A stretch of 64,000 nucleotides of DNA from the NCBI GenBank assembly GCA_026936325.1, contig JAPTHN010000011.1:26700501-26764500 (forward strand), read 5' to 3'. Numbering within the stretch: position 1 is the first letter of the stretch; every line of letters begins with the position of its first letter. This DNA comes from Platynereis dumerilii (lineage: Eukaryota > Annelida > Polychaeta > Phyllodocida > Nereididae). The translations under genes were made by a program, and so were the position numbers. Under the pieces are notes generated by a model. That model worked only from the letters and a program-made list of their open reading frames with translations, made no database searches and was not told where the DNA came from. Of this stretch, positions 1-10,998 are shown piece by piece.

Positions 1-1421
1 CTTTGTTTCCCTTTCATCCGATGAGAATTCATGCCTCCACAAGCAGTTTGGCTGAGGATGTTTAGCATTGATGCAATGGCACAATGTCATGCATTTCACT
101 TACTTACAGGCGGCACTGTATATCACTCACTGGTGATGTCATGTCCTTCTGGAAAAGCAAACAAGCTCTCTTAACCATTAGGCCGCGGGGAATGCTTCTC
201 AAGTGAATCTGGTTGTTTAACATATTTATTTTTCGTTCTGCTTTTCCAGACAACTCATTTTTCTCAATCCAAGTTGAAATTGCTCTGAGAATTGAAGAGG
301 AAAATAAAAGACTTTTCAATAATGCCAACTGAGTTGACAAATTCTGCAAGATTGCTCGACTTTCCCAATAAATCTTTGCAAAGCAAGATTTAGTTGAAAA
401 ATGCAGCCCTGGGAGCAAGACGGGTGGTAGTAGGTTGAAGTATATTTGAAGATTCGGCAAGTAAATGTAAAACTGGATGTTTCTCTTGTGGAAGAATTGA
501 ATTGAATGAATTTTTAATTAATGGAAATGGAACTCAATTGAGACCTTCAGCCATAGTAAATATACATCTAGAAATGAAATGTCTATTTTTTCTTCCTTTT
601 TAAACTCATATTTATGGTTCGCACTTCTTCTGATTTCAACTGTGGCAGGATTGATTATGTAACCATTGGACCCAGAGCCAACTTTCATTATCAAAGGTAC
701 TACAAAACAATCTCATCTTCATCGAAATGCATTTTTCCAACCATCATCCATGCCTGCAAACAGTCTTACAAAAGGGGGTCTTACAATGCATGGTACCACT
801 GTATTGCCAATGGCATATGTCTTCCATTGCAAAACATTTTTAGAGTGATCGACTGTATTTCTCCAGATGCGGAGTACTCATTAACTATTCAATTAATAAC
901 ATGACATAGGCCTACCTTGGGTATAATTGCATATAGTGACAAATTGCAAAGTAAATGAAAAGCCTGATTGTTTTGCACATAATTATGATGGTAATTAACT
1001 CCCAGAATAAATTCTTTTTCTAATAAATTACTCACTAGTTACTAATTTATTAAGGAAGACATAATGTAATTATACAAGTTATATATTTCTTTGTAATATC
1101 TATTGTGTGATTAACAATTACTGAACAAACGAGACAAATAAAGAAAAATAATTTATGTTGTGACATGACATTATCCAGAATTCTCTTTCTCTGCATATTT
1201 TGGACAGAAGTGTGTTCCGCCAAGACTGATTTAATTCCAATATTGTAGCCATCATTCGCACTGGAAAACAGACTCCAGCTTAATTTAACCAAGAGAATCA
1301 GGATATACCTAAAACAAGTTTCATGAATTAGGTATAAAATTTAACTGCTGGAAAGCGGAAAATGGAACGATGGAACCACATTACATTATCTTTTGTAAGT
1401 AGTATCCTATAGGGTAAATGT
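1..1421. other. Gene-free interval
   Basis: AT-rich single-copy-looking sequence. Two short frames exist (104-460 minus, 614-904 plus). Neither shows a domain, a signal peptide, splice-site support or a biased composition, so I do not call them genes. No RNA gene or repeat was recognised here. Confidence 0.6.
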
Positions 1422-1879
1422 GGGTAATATCACGCAGGTGGGTAATATCACGCACCTAACTTCATTGCTGTTGTAAGCTCAAGCTGTTCGAGAAATCGTC
1501 CATGTAAGAAATCAAAAATGTGCAATGGATCATGATGACATTACCTGATAGTATAGTGTGTTTGATTTGCCCCTGGCAAGATTGCAGGGTGGGTTTTAAG
1601 AAATTTTCTCAGTTTTTCTCAAATTTGATGCATTTTTATGTAAAATTCACAGTGTAAAAGGTATACAATTGCAGCTGCAATTTAGGTGATGTGTTTAGAG
1701 GAGCATTATGCCCAGATCACACGGAGACGTAACAGAGGGTTCTTGTCGCGGCGCTTCTTGCTTTTCCAGGAAAGAGGGAGGTTTTTAAACTACATTCAAC
1801 AATTCGGCGACGATATTTTCGTCTACGGCGCTTCTTAAACTTCCTCGCCAAAAGTTCCTAGAAGTCATTTGACAGGTTA

Positions 1880-1926
1880 GTGAAGCAAGAACTTGCTTCA
1901 CGAAAGATTCAACCGGTTGAATCTTT
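1880..1926. repeat. Two adjacent near-perfect palindromes
   Basis: Positions 1880-1901 form a hairpin with perfect 10-bp arms (GTGAAGCAAG) around a 2-bp spacer. Positions 1903-1926 are a perfect 24-bp palindrome centred on AACCGGTT. They sit just upstream of the 21-bp repeat. They could be protein-binding sites or cruciform-prone DNA, but no function is shown. Confidence 0.7.
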
Positions 1927-2150
1927 ACGAAGGAAGAAGCCACGATGCAAAAGACCAGAAAGACCCCCAAAATGATTGGGCGAAGGTAGAGACAGCTTGG
2001 GCGAAGTTACAGGCAGATTGGGCGAATCTAGAGAGTGCTTGGGCGAGGCTACTTATTATTGAGTCAATGGAACTTCGGCGAAAAAAGAGAACAACTCGCC
2101 GACGCAAACAAGCTGTTGAAACGCCGAAACAGCTACTTACTTCTCCGTAA
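1893..2150 (+). CDS. Doubtful 85-aa frame with heptad repeats and basic tail
   Basis: This open frame contains four consecutive 7-residue units (DWAKVET, AWAKLQA, DWANLES, AWARLLI). They are followed by a strongly basic stretch (RRKKRTTRRRKQ) and a stop. The heptads come directly from the 21-bp DNA tandem repeat, so the periodicity could be a by-product of a repeat whose unit is a multiple of three. An amphipathic helix or coiled coil with a basic tail is what it would encode. There is no recognised family, no upstream promoter signal and no conserved neighbour. I list it only because the heptad frame is open across the array. It is probably not a gene. Confidence 0.12.
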   Translation: MLHERFNRLNLYEGRSHDAKDQKDPQNDWAKVETAWAKLQADWANLESAWARLLIIESMELRRKKRTTRRRKQAVETPKQLLTSP

Positions 2151-2258
2151 CAGGTATTTGCTTGGGCGTAATTGAAGATTAGGGCGAAGTAAGAGGATGC
2201 TAGTGCGAAGTTAGAGGCAGATTGGGCGAAGAAAGAGACTCCTTGGGCGAATCTAGTT
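1974..2258 (+). repeat. 21-bp tandem repeat (gattgggcgaag type)
   Basis: Four well-ordered 21-bp units lie at 1974-2057, each starting gattgggcga or gcttgggcga. A second run of about five more degenerate 19-21-bp units lies at 2160-2258. The two runs are separated by about 100 bp of cgccgaa-rich sequence. Confidence 0.75.
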
Positions 2259-2710
2259 TAACATTGAAGCAATGGAACTGCACCGAGGCTCCTCACAACT
2301 CGCCGACACAAGTCTCTTCTTGCCTCGTCAGAAATTACGAGCCATTCGGCGTAGAAAACGAGAGACTCGTCGTAAAAGGAGCCATCAACGACGACTTATA
2401 ATCCCTAATTGATTATATAATTGTCCAAAAATGGCTTGAAACGCCGAAAGTTGGCGAAACTTGAGTTCCTGGCACCTCTACAACTTCGCCGTCACTTAAC
2501 CACTCTCGTGAGAACTAAGCATTATGATGAGACAAAGTGTTAGGATTGGAAATTCAAAAATTCATTGCGCAGAACACTGGCCTTGAAGAAGCCACTGTTA
2601 TTCATGTATATGTAAAGGGAACTGATCAGGGGTAATATCACTCATCTTTCAGGGGTAGTATCACGCACATTTCTAGGGTAATATCACGCAAATTTGGGTA
2701 TTATCACGCA

Positions 2711-4783
2711 CACAATAACAGCCTATTTGTGAGTTTGATACCATTATAGCAGCATCTTTCTGATGAGCCCAGCATGCAGTCGAATTTATAATTTCTCTGT
2801 AACCACCAACAGAAAATAAATCCCGCCTGAAACAGTTATTTGTGCTGTCATACCATGCACTCTCTTCTTAATAATTATACAAGTACCGTGTTAAGCTCTG
2901 GCGAGGTGTTTTCGGACAATTTTTTTTTTCCTTTTTTACAATGTCAAATTTAAACTGGTATTTTTTGCAATTTGCGGAGGTTCGGAAAGGCATGTGATAC
3001 ATTGCCAACGGAAGAGCTTCTGGACTTTAAATGCTGAAGCAACTCCACATAGAGGTAATAGTTATATTGTTAGAAAAATGGATAGTTGAATATAGGAAAT
3101 AGTTAAAGAGATAGATTGATAGAGAGATAGATAGAATTCAGAATCAGTGCGCATCTGACAGACAGTTCAAATAACAAAATACATGCATAATTGCATACAG
3201 GCCAATTGTTTGTTTTACATTATTAAGAGGCTCTCATTTACAACCATGCAGTAACTTTTTCAGGTATTTCAATAATCACTGATAACATTGCAGGGTCAAC
3301 TTACATTCATGCCATGGAGGCATCTGTAAAATAATTTGTAAGTCTGCAGATTCTGTAATGAATAATGGCTCAAGTTTGATTTTGCTCACTCCCGCCTGGA
3401 ATAAAACCTGACTCTTTCTAAATCATTGTAATGAAATTTATTATTCTATTACAAAGCTCATTTTGTTGAGGTTAACTTCTCAAAGTAAATTCATCCCAAA
3501 ACGCTGTAATTATGCACAACGCTTTGCACTTACAGAGAGTCTGACTTCAGCGGACAAGCATCTCTCTTCAGATCTTAAAATCATTATGAGTCATTATTGT
3601 AGACCTAATTCATTTTCAATGCCAGAAATCAAACTTAGCAAACCAATATTAATATTATGGGGTGCTGTATTGTTTCTGTCAGAAAAATTAGTATAAAACT
3701 TCATGCCATCAATCATTGCTCCTCTCCAAAGTAGGTTTCCATATCTGGCCAAATATTCGATGCCAAAAATGGGACATACGAAAAACGTGACGTATTTTGA
3801 CAGAGACAATGAAAGAGCTTTTTTGAAACTTTAGCTAATGCTTGAACTGTTAAAGGTAATACCCTATTGTATGTTCCAGACAACAGTATACACTACCTCT
3901 TGACAGTATTCAAAACTGGTTCAGTCAATTAGAAAAAGCCAGAGAGCCGGACGTACAAAAAAGGTGACATATTTTTTTGTGTATCATTATTGGACGTTTT
4001 ATTAAATATATTTAAAGAAGCGGTTAAGTTCATAGGCTCAAAATATGACTGGTAGTACAACTACTAACACACCATAAACAGCTTGCTTGAATCATTGGAA
4101 TGTCTCTGCTGTCACAAGTTTTGTGACATACAAGAATGTACTGTATACTGTAACACCGCATTATGGTCCATCGTTGGAAGTCCTGAAGCTGTACGTTGAC
4201 CATTTTGCATAAACATCTTAATCATAAAATATATGATTAAGTTGCACTGAAAAAACTTTCATGAAGCAGCTTTGTGGGTGTTGTTCGCAGCCATAAATGA
4301 AATTACGGTACTCTTTCACATTTGACAGCAGTCAAGAAAGGCTGTGGTGAATCGGTGATGGAGTAATCTCCCAAGTGGATAGGTGTATTTGTGATATAAT
4401 TCTGCTATACACTACCTGGCTATCTTAAAACAACATGCAAACTTTCCAACATACAACCTATTTTGATCTAGTAGCATAAATATCACAGGTGATTTAAAAA
4501 AATTTTCCTTCATGTAATCAATGAAAGAATAAACAGTGAGATTTTTTGACACCAAATATATGCAGCTGCTTCGTTATTGCTTTTCCTCATAGACTGACAT
4601 GTATTTCTGTTGTATTGTGAATGTTTCCAAGAAGCTGGTACTGCTTAGCATTATTTTCCTCTCACTTCTGTGAACCCCTTTCAGCAGCATGTCCCCATAA
4701 AATGTTAAATTTCCCTGTTTTTTTACTATAAATTGCCTTGTGGGATCTGCAGAACAATGGGAACCTTTACAAACTATATGTGC
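2711..4783. other. Gene-free interval
   Basis: About 2 kb of AT-rich sequence with short chance frames only (for example 3463-3696 plus and 3594-3809 minus overlap each other). A short gata stretch lies near 3115-3135. I see no gene, RNA or named repeat. Confidence 0.6.
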
Positions 4784-4877
4784 TAGTTATATCCCGCGTT
4801 TGAGGGAATATGTGATATATCCGAGGCGCTAGCCGAGGATTATCACATATTCACAAAAACAAGGGATATAACTGACT
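4784..4877. repeat. Fold-back palindrome, copy 1
   Basis: An imperfect inverted repeat of about 47-bp arms, centred near 4830 on gcgctagc. The arms share agttatatccc and gaatatgtgat. The same gagggaatatgtgat core is in the palindrome at 11783-11902, so the two belong to one family of short fold-back elements. No transposase and no clear target duplication were seen. Confidence 0.7.
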
Positions 4878-5079
4878 TATACCTCAAACAAAACAAAATA
4901 AAACAAAAACTTAAGAGATTTAAAAAAGAAAATAAAACAAGAAGGATTTGAGAGAAGAAGAAAACAGCTACAAACAATTTGTCATGTGGGATTATTTTAA
5001 TAACATGAAAGCATCTGAAATAGACTGAAAAGAATCACGTTTTATATACTGAAAATTCTTTGAATAAAAAAAAAAAACG

Positions 5080-5527
5080 CAAAATGTGGAAAAAATGTAA
5101 GGAAAACATTTAAAATTTGATGAAAAAAAAAGTGAAAAGGAAAAATTGGGGGAAAAGTGCACAAAATTTTGGGCAAAATGTTTGTGCGAAAAAAAATTGG
5201 AAAAAAATTTAGGGAGGGGATGGGAAACTAAAAACATAGGCTGCGCAGCAGCAAACCTTCAGCGAAAAAACAACATTTAAAAAGGACTCCATTACACCAT
5301 AATAGTGATGTGAAACTAATTGCATGTAGTATTTGCAATAGTGGCCCGATCTTGGTCTGAAATTATCTATAAGCCCTGTCATATGCCCGCCTGCAGGCAA
5401 AGGTACATTGAACGATGGAAAGCCCTTACTAGACCAATGTACATATAATATGGACCAGTTTCATGCATAAACAAGGAATAAGTTGTGAGGTATGGGTCAG
5501 AATATTTGAAAAAGCATTAAGAATAAT
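5080..5527. repeat. A-rich word repeat and diverged array end
   Basis: 5080-5225 is a low-complexity run of aaaattgg and gggaaaa words. 5300-5400 resembles the distal end of the array at 10890-10945 (a cggaaactatctat-like stretch followed by cccgcc). 5420-5527 looks like a worn monomer of the same array. The interval is probably an old copy of the tandem repeat seen at 10366-10920. No coding signal. Confidence 0.45.
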
Positions 5528-5701
5528 AATCAAGCAGACCAACAAAAGGTGCTAAAATATTATATAGGTGATGTATATAAAATTTCATCTACATGCAATG
5601 ATGGCCAAGTTTTGGCCTGGAAACAAAAAATAATAATTTTAATATTTTTTTGTCAATATTTCAAGATGTATAGAATATCGATGAATCACACCCACAAAAT
5701 A
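5528..5701 (+). repeat. Tandem-array monomer left of the 4.7-kb element
   Basis: A monomer of about 170 bp with the same order of words as those at 10366-10920: caaaagg, atataggtgatgt, atttcatctacatgcaatg, ttttggcctggaaac, tcaatatttcaagatgta, then atcaca. It is in the same orientation as the right-hand array. The monomer is interrupted at TA (5700-5701) by the long-TIR element and resumes at 10364. Confidence 0.7.
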
Positions 5702-6285
5702 GTTGGTGGGTTAGGTCAAAGCTGACTTCACTTTCTGATGCAAAGGTCCCCTTTGGCGCAGATGTACCTTGGGGTCATAGAAAAAGATTTATCCAAAGAC
5801 ACAAGTGAGATCACCCCCTGGACTGGAAATACAGCCATTTTCCAAAATGGCCGCCATAAGTGCAAAAAGTCCAATATCTCCGCTTCTATTCAGCTAGAGA
5901 GACAAAATTAGGGTCATAATATATGTTTTTGGGGTCAGAGAATCCAATGAAATAGTTCCTGATTATGAAAAACCAATATTTACACAATTTATTGTTGCCC
6001 CTGCTTTAAAAATGGCCGCCAAGCAAGGTTGGTGGCACCCAGGACATGGTTAGTGAATATTTTGTGGTACTTTGATACCATTAGGTTGCATCATCTGCCA
6101 ACAATGCTAGAAAAACCAATCTCCAACCAAAATCAACATGCTCTAACACAATTGAAAATAAGACATGGTCAATATTAGCTCCATTGAACAATATTTGTGT
6201 GGTCTTCAAAGCTTCTTGAGTTTTTTCACTTCGATCGATCACATTTCGGAATATTTTTATGATCATTTTGCCAAAGCATAATCTT
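5702..6285 (+). repeat. Left terminal inverted repeat of element 1
   Basis: Matches the complement of about 9800-10363 with scattered mismatches and small indels. It contains gatgcaaaggtcccctttgg at 5737-5756, identical to 57263-57282 in element 2, and two aaaatggccgcc words. The inner end is near the cgatcgatcacattt stretch and is approximate. Confidence 0.8.
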
Positions 6286-6358
6286 CACATTGAGGATATT
6301 TGCATTCCTGATATCCATATAAAAACAGGGACATTTTTTGGGTTCTTACTGACACTAC

Positions 6359-6990
6359 TGACGTCAGAAAGGTCATATTTTTAGTTTGTTGCTGACGTCA
6401 GGATGATGGGAAAAATCTATGCTTGCTGACTGTCAGAAGTGGGGCATTTTTAGACTCTTACTGACATTGCTCCAGTTGACCAGGGATGTCAGCTGAACAT
6501 GATATTATGAAATGTTCTGATGTCAGGATGATGGGGGGAAAACTATCCTTGCTGACGTCAGCAGCGTCAGTATGAGCTAATTTTTGATGTCAGTATCCTT
6601 GGTCAATGACTGTCTTCCTGACAGAAGCCAATGCAAATATGGTGGCAGTAAAGATCAGAATCACCCATTTTTATGGTCTGTTCTGACAGTCAGGAAGAAC
6701 ACAAAATATTTCTATCCTGACGTCAGTACAGGTTAATAAATGAAGCCCTTCTGACGTCAGCAGTGTCAGTAAGATCAAATTTTTGCTGTCGGTATCCTTG
6801 GCCAATGACTGTCTTCCTGACCCTAGAATACATTGCAAATATGGTGGCAGTAGAGGTCAGGATGACCCATTTTGTGATCTGAACTGACAGTCAGGAAGAA
6901 CACAAAATATTGCTATCCTGACGTCAGTACAGCTTAATAAATGTACCCATCCTGACGTCAGTAGCGTCAGTAAGACCCTACTTTTGGTCC
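6359..6990 (+). repeat. About 200-bp tandem repeat with seven TGACGTCA sites
   Basis: TGACGTCA, the palindromic CRE/ATF-type consensus, is present at 6359, 6393, 6553, 6718, 6752, 6919 and 6953. The best two units are about 200 bp long. They share a 'caatgactgtcttcctgac ... ggtggcagta ... actgacagtcaggaagaacac' framework and end in paired CRE words. Whether bZIP proteins bind it is unknown. As it lies inside a transposon it may simply be a reiterated element-specific word. Confidence 0.75.
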
Positions 6991-7455
6991 CTGTTTTTAG
7001 CTGTGATATCAGCATCAACAGCTTTTACATAAACAGCATCAAGCTGTGGTTCCATTTAATTCTAGTTGTTTCGTCATATTAAACCTGACCTCACATTCTG
7101 TCAATTTACAAATTTTTCGTCATTGCTCAGCTTTCATTTTAATTGTCCAGTAATTCAAGCATGGTGTGTTCAGTAAATGAAAAGTGAGTCAATTAATTTT
7201 TAATGTACTCGGTAGCATTTTCTTATGTAATGTGCATAGCAATGATAATCACCAAGAAAGAACCCAGCCAAACCCAAATGTCTCAGGAGTAAGGATGTTT
7301 CCACTGTAGTTTTCGTCAATCGAAATCAATTAGACGTAGTGTCAGAAATTTTGGGTAAAAGAAAAGAAGTTGGTATGGGTTTAACCAGTACAGTATTCAA
7401 GAAAATGTTTAGGCTGGTGGAGAACATGTATAGTGTGCTATGCTACATTTCGTCA

Positions 7456-7892
7456 TTCTAAAGCAAAATTGGCCTAAGTCAGACTTAGCCATTTTTCCTA
7501 TTTGACACCGCAGGAAGGCCCTTATGATAATACATATGTCAAAGAAAAAATTGGACTCCTAAATTAATAACAAGCACCTCAGAACCGATATTTAATTTTC
7601 TTGCAAATGGCCTAAGTTCTTTGGACTTAGGCCATTTGGACCAATTGTGTTATCAATGATTTAGCGGATATCACCAGTATTTTTCGGTCATAAATGTGAG
7701 CATTAATTTTATTAAAGATTTTTCCTCACGTTTCATTCAATAATTTTATGGAAATATGCTTAATAACATAGCAGGACCACAAAATAATTTTGGCCAAAGT
7801 AATTTTGGTTGTCAAAACCAAATTAGCCTAATTCAGTTTGTGGCTGTTTGCCAACAATTGTCAAAAATGACTTAGGCCAATTTTGCTTTAGG
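7456..7892. mobile_element. Nested MITE with ggcctaagtca words
   Basis: The ends are inverted copies: ctaaagcaaaattggcc with aagtca at 7458-7481, and its complement at 7868-7890. A further internal palindrome (about 7608-7636) is built from the same word, atggcctaag and its complement. Length is about 440 bp. No convincing target duplication was found. It lies wholly within element 1. Confidence 0.6.
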
Positions 7893-7899
7893 TTGACGA

Positions 7900-8073
7900 T
7901 TTGGACTTGTGACCAGCGGTGACATGCATGACTTGGGACATGAACAAGCACAGTATGCTGCCCCTGCCCAGGATATCTAGTGATCACTTTCATGTCTTTG
8001 TTTTGAAGATATTTAATTCTTTCCTGCCAATCATGACCATCTTTGATGACCAATGTTACTTAGCATAAAGCTT
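7900..8073 (-). repeat. Internal inverted repeat of element 1, left arm
   Basis: The complement of this interval matches 9275-9460. Shared words include caagctttatgc, ttggtcatcaaag, aaaacaaagacatg and gatatcctgggca. A 76-codon minus-strand frame (7823-8053) covers this arm, but the right arm does not keep the same frame open. It may be a fossil coding piece of a transposase-like protein, or plain repeat. I recognise no family. Confidence 0.55.
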
Positions 8074-9274
8074 GTCAGAAAAAAGTTAGAAAAATGTCCT
8101 GCCAAGTTCAAGGAATTAATTAAAAATGCGCACTGGAGGACAGATGTTCAGATGACGCAATTATTCGAAGGGAGCCAAAATCTTACACCAGAGTATCTTC
8201 TGATGAAGCAGTCATCACCGGTTCCCATTCATCTTAATGTGAGGCTGATTCATTCCTCCAGATGCTACTTGAATAGTCTGGAAGAATACCATATACTGAG
8301 TACTCCTATGCCCTCAGCCCCACAAGACTCTCACCCCAGCACTGTCTTCACTACCCAATGAACAGGACTCTTTCGGTGTCCAGTATCATGATTGACAAGA
8401 TACCTGTTGCTCTAATCACTGCCTGGTTGGCATGAAGCTGTGTCAGGGTCTCAACTATCTCTGTATATTATGCCAGTCCTCTCCATTTCATAACCAGGAA
8501 AAGAACCTATTAGTTCAAGAGAAAACAAGGGTACTTTCATTAGGGGATGCTGACTAAACAAAACAGGGTAGAGTCTGTCCAGCTACTGACATGTTGGTGG
8601 GAGATCAGGATAACTGTACAGAGGTCAGACTTTTTTCTGACACCAGCCCGATCAACCCTTCAAACTTAATCAGCCTGTCAGGGCCAGAACATAAAGCAAG
8701 AATTTCAACAGTCCTCATGTGACTATAATCTCTCACTATCTGTCGAAGGGCCAGGTATTGATCAGTCTCCTCTGGTCAACAGTTTATTCAAATTTCAACA
8801 AAAAATTGATGCAGCGTCATCACAGCTGCATGCCTTGCTAAAAAGGAGACAAAACCCGTTTTATGTGGCAATGAAGCCGTCTCTTCAATCTAGAAGTTCA
8901 TTAGTTGTAAAAGCCATCCATAGATGAGGGCTGTGTCTGTCATGTAGGCCAACACATGACAGATTGGAGACAATTAGCACAGATATGACTGATTCAGTGA
9001 TCAGCACCTGGGGAAAATTCCAAGTTATGGTACCACCTCAAGCATGCTCATGGAGTGTTTATCATAGTAGGCTACAATCTAACAATATCGATCAGAACCC
9101 CTTATTCTCTACAGCTGTGTGTAATTCTCTTATCCATGGAACTTGCATTGCATCAACCAGCCCTCCTAGACAAGTAACCAAACCACTAGAAGTAAAACTG
9201 ACATCCTTGATCCAGTTGAAGTGGGAATATTAAGTTAAAATTTATGATATCTCCAAAAGGCTATGTACCATCCC
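8074..9274. other. Loop region of element 1, no recognised gene
   Basis: Composition is less AT-rich than the arms, and two moderate plus-strand frames overlap it (8053-8361, 102 aa; 8964-9233, 89 aa). Neither has a start context, domain, DDE/DDD pattern or zinc finger that I can recognise. It could be a worn transposase gene or a captured host fragment. I cannot decide between these. Confidence 0.4.
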
Positions 9275-9460
9275 TACAAGCTTTATGCCTTGTAAAATTG
9301 GTCATCAAAGTGGTTAGAAAGGCTAGAAAACAAAGACATGGAAATGGTAACTGGATATCCTGGGCACTGGGCGGCATACTTTGCTGCTATTTCTTATATT
9401 AGTCCAGTTCATATCCCGTAGCCAAGTCATTCATGCTGCCTCTGTTTACCGTGTGTCCAA
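9275..9460 (+). repeat. Internal inverted repeat of element 1, right arm
   Basis: Partner of 7900-8073, with many small differences. Together the two arms make a stem of about 175 bp around a 1.2-kb loop, inside the outer 570-bp terminal repeats. Confidence 0.55.
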
Positions 9461-9799
9461 AATGTCCGACTATAGCATGGCCCACCATGAATGTTCTTTG
9501 CCAGTCAATTAAAATCTTGAATCCTGTACAAACACCTTACCAAAATTTTCTACCCTGCAGTGGAAACTCCTGAGTCGGGGCTTAGTGGGTTGCTTTTTTT
9601 GGTGACTTTGGTACATAAGCATATGAGAAGATTCTGTGGAGTGTGTCTTGTGATTGATCCTGCAGGAGTTACTGGACACTGCCTTAAATAACACTATTTT
9701 CTGAAATTTACAGCAAAATTAATTTGACACAGCTGTCTTTTCTGCTGATATCAAGACAGTAAATATCCTTAATGCAGATTATTCAGATTACTATTTGAG

Positions 9800-10363
9800 A
9801 AAATTATCAGGAAATGCATATGCCAAAATGTGATCGATCGAGGCTTTGAAGACCACACAAACATTGTTCAATAGAGCTGATATTGAGCATATCTTATTTT
9901 CAATTGTGTAAGAGCAGATTGATTTTGAGAAGTGATTGATTTTCCAACAATGTTTGCAGATTAGCAAACCTAATGGTATCAAAGTAACACAAAATGTTCA
10001 CTGACAGTGGCCTCGGTGCCGCCAACCTTGCTTGGCAGCCATTTTTAAAGCAGGGGCAACAATAAATTGTGTAAATATTGGTTTTTCATAATCAGGAACT
10101 ATTTCAATGAATTCTCTGACCCCAAAAACATATATTTTGACCTTAATTTTGTCTCTCTAGCTGAAATAGAAGCGGAGATATTGGACTTTTTGCACTTGCG
10201 GCGGCCATTTTGGAAAATGGCTGTATTTCCAATTCAGGGGGTGATCTCACTTGTGTCTTTGGATAAATCTTTTCCTTTGACCCTAAGGTACATCTGTGCC
10301 AAAGGGGACCCTTGCATCAGAAAGTGAAGTCAACCACCTATTTTGCTGACCTAACCCACCAAC
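9800..10363 (-). repeat. Right terminal inverted repeat of element 1
   Basis: Complement of 5702-6285. A frame at 10067-10327 lies entirely inside this arm and is not a gene. The outer end CCAAC at 10359-10363 is followed by TA. Confidence 0.8.
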
Positions 10364-10365
10364 TA

Positions 10366-10920
10366 AAAGGCATAAATTAATCATATAGGTGACATGTGTA
10401 ACATATTTCATCCATGTACATGCAATTGTGGGCAAGTTTTGGCCCAAAATGCAAAAAAAAAAATTTTAATACATTTTTCTCAATATTCCAAAAAGTATGG
10501 AATATCAATCAATCAGACCATGAAAAGATACAACTAGACTGTATAGGCTACATGTGTAAAAAATTTCATCCATGTACATGTATTAGGGGCTGAGTTCTAG
10601 CCCGGACATGAAAAAAATGATTTTTTAATATTTTTCTCAATATTTAAAAAAGTACAAAATATCCATCCATGAGACAATCAAAAGGCACAATTAGACCATA
10701 CAGGCTACATGTGTACCAAATTTCATCCATGTGCATGCAACAGGGGCTGAGTCCTAGCCCGGAAACAAAAAAAATAATTTTTTTATATTTTGCTCAATAT
10801 TTCAAAAATTACAAAAGATCAATCAATCAAACCATCAAAAGGCACAACTAGACCATATAGGCTACATGTGTACCAAATTTCATCCATATACATTCAATAG
10901 GGGCTGAGTACTGGCCCGGA
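10366..10920 (+). repeat. Tandem array of roughly 160-185-bp monomers
   Basis: Three to four diverged monomers begin near 10366, 10518, 10676 and 10825. Each contains atcaaaaggcacaactagac, taggctacatgtgtac, aatttcatccatgtaca, ggggctgagt, tagcccgga and a t-rich run ending tcaatattt. Together with 5528-5701 this is the array into which element 1 inserted. Confidence 0.8.
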
Positions 10921-10927
10921 AACTATC

Positions 10928-10998
10928 TATCCGCCCGCCGCCCGACCGCCCGGACGCCCGACCGCCCGACCGCCCGGACGCCCGCCCGGCGGACGGAC
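10928..10998 (+). repeat. GC-rich minisatellite (ccgcccggacgcccgac)
   Basis: About 70 bp of almost pure C/G words (cgcccgaccgcccggacgcc reiterated). It stands out sharply from its AT-rich surroundings and closes the tandem array. Minus-strand frames rich in R/G/A read from it are artefacts. Confidence 0.85.

Larger units (their letters stand above)
1422..2710. repeat. Block bounded by copies of the word gggtaatatcacgca
   Basis: The 15-bp word occurs at 1422-1436 and 1440-1454. It recurs at 2630-2644, 2653-2667, 2676-2690 and 2696-2710 (three of these four with one mismatch). All copies are in the same orientation and nothing similar lies between the two clusters. The enclosed 1.2 kb includes a CG-richer segment (about 1735-2510) full of cgccgaa and gggcgaa words, two perfect palindromes and a 21-bp tandem repeat. 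The arrangement suggests one repetitive element with word arrays at both ends, or an insertion that split a single array. No target-site duplication could be fixed, so the class is unknown. Confidence 0.55.
5702..10363. mobile_element. Long-TIR DNA element 1, TA target site (4.66 kb)
   Basis: The ends are exact inverted copies for at least 17 bp (GTTGGTGGGTTAGGTCA at 5702; its complement ends at 10363). Inverted similarity continues for about 570-580 bp (5702 to about 6285; about 9800-10363). A TA dinucleotide flanks both sides (5700-5701, 10364-10365). Removing the element rejoins a monomer of the surrounding array, which supports these boundaries. The interior holds a CRE-like tandem repeat, a nested MITE, a second inverted repeat and unrecognised short frames. 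No transposase was identified, so it is probably non-autonomous. TA duplication fits the IS630/Tc1/mariner group, but such long arms also occur elsewhere. Superfamily is unassigned. Confidence 0.8.

Noticed and set aside
104-460. 118-codon minus-strand frame near the left edge
   Set aside because: No recognisable domain, no splice or promoter signal, and composition like the surrounding AT-rich DNA. A frame of this length is not surprising in 64 kb.
7823-8361. Transposase gene in element 1
   Set aside because: The frames at 7823-8053 and 8053-8361 show no catalytic triad spacing, zinc finger or helix-turn-helix pattern that I recognise, and the inverted copy at 9275-9460 does not keep the frame.
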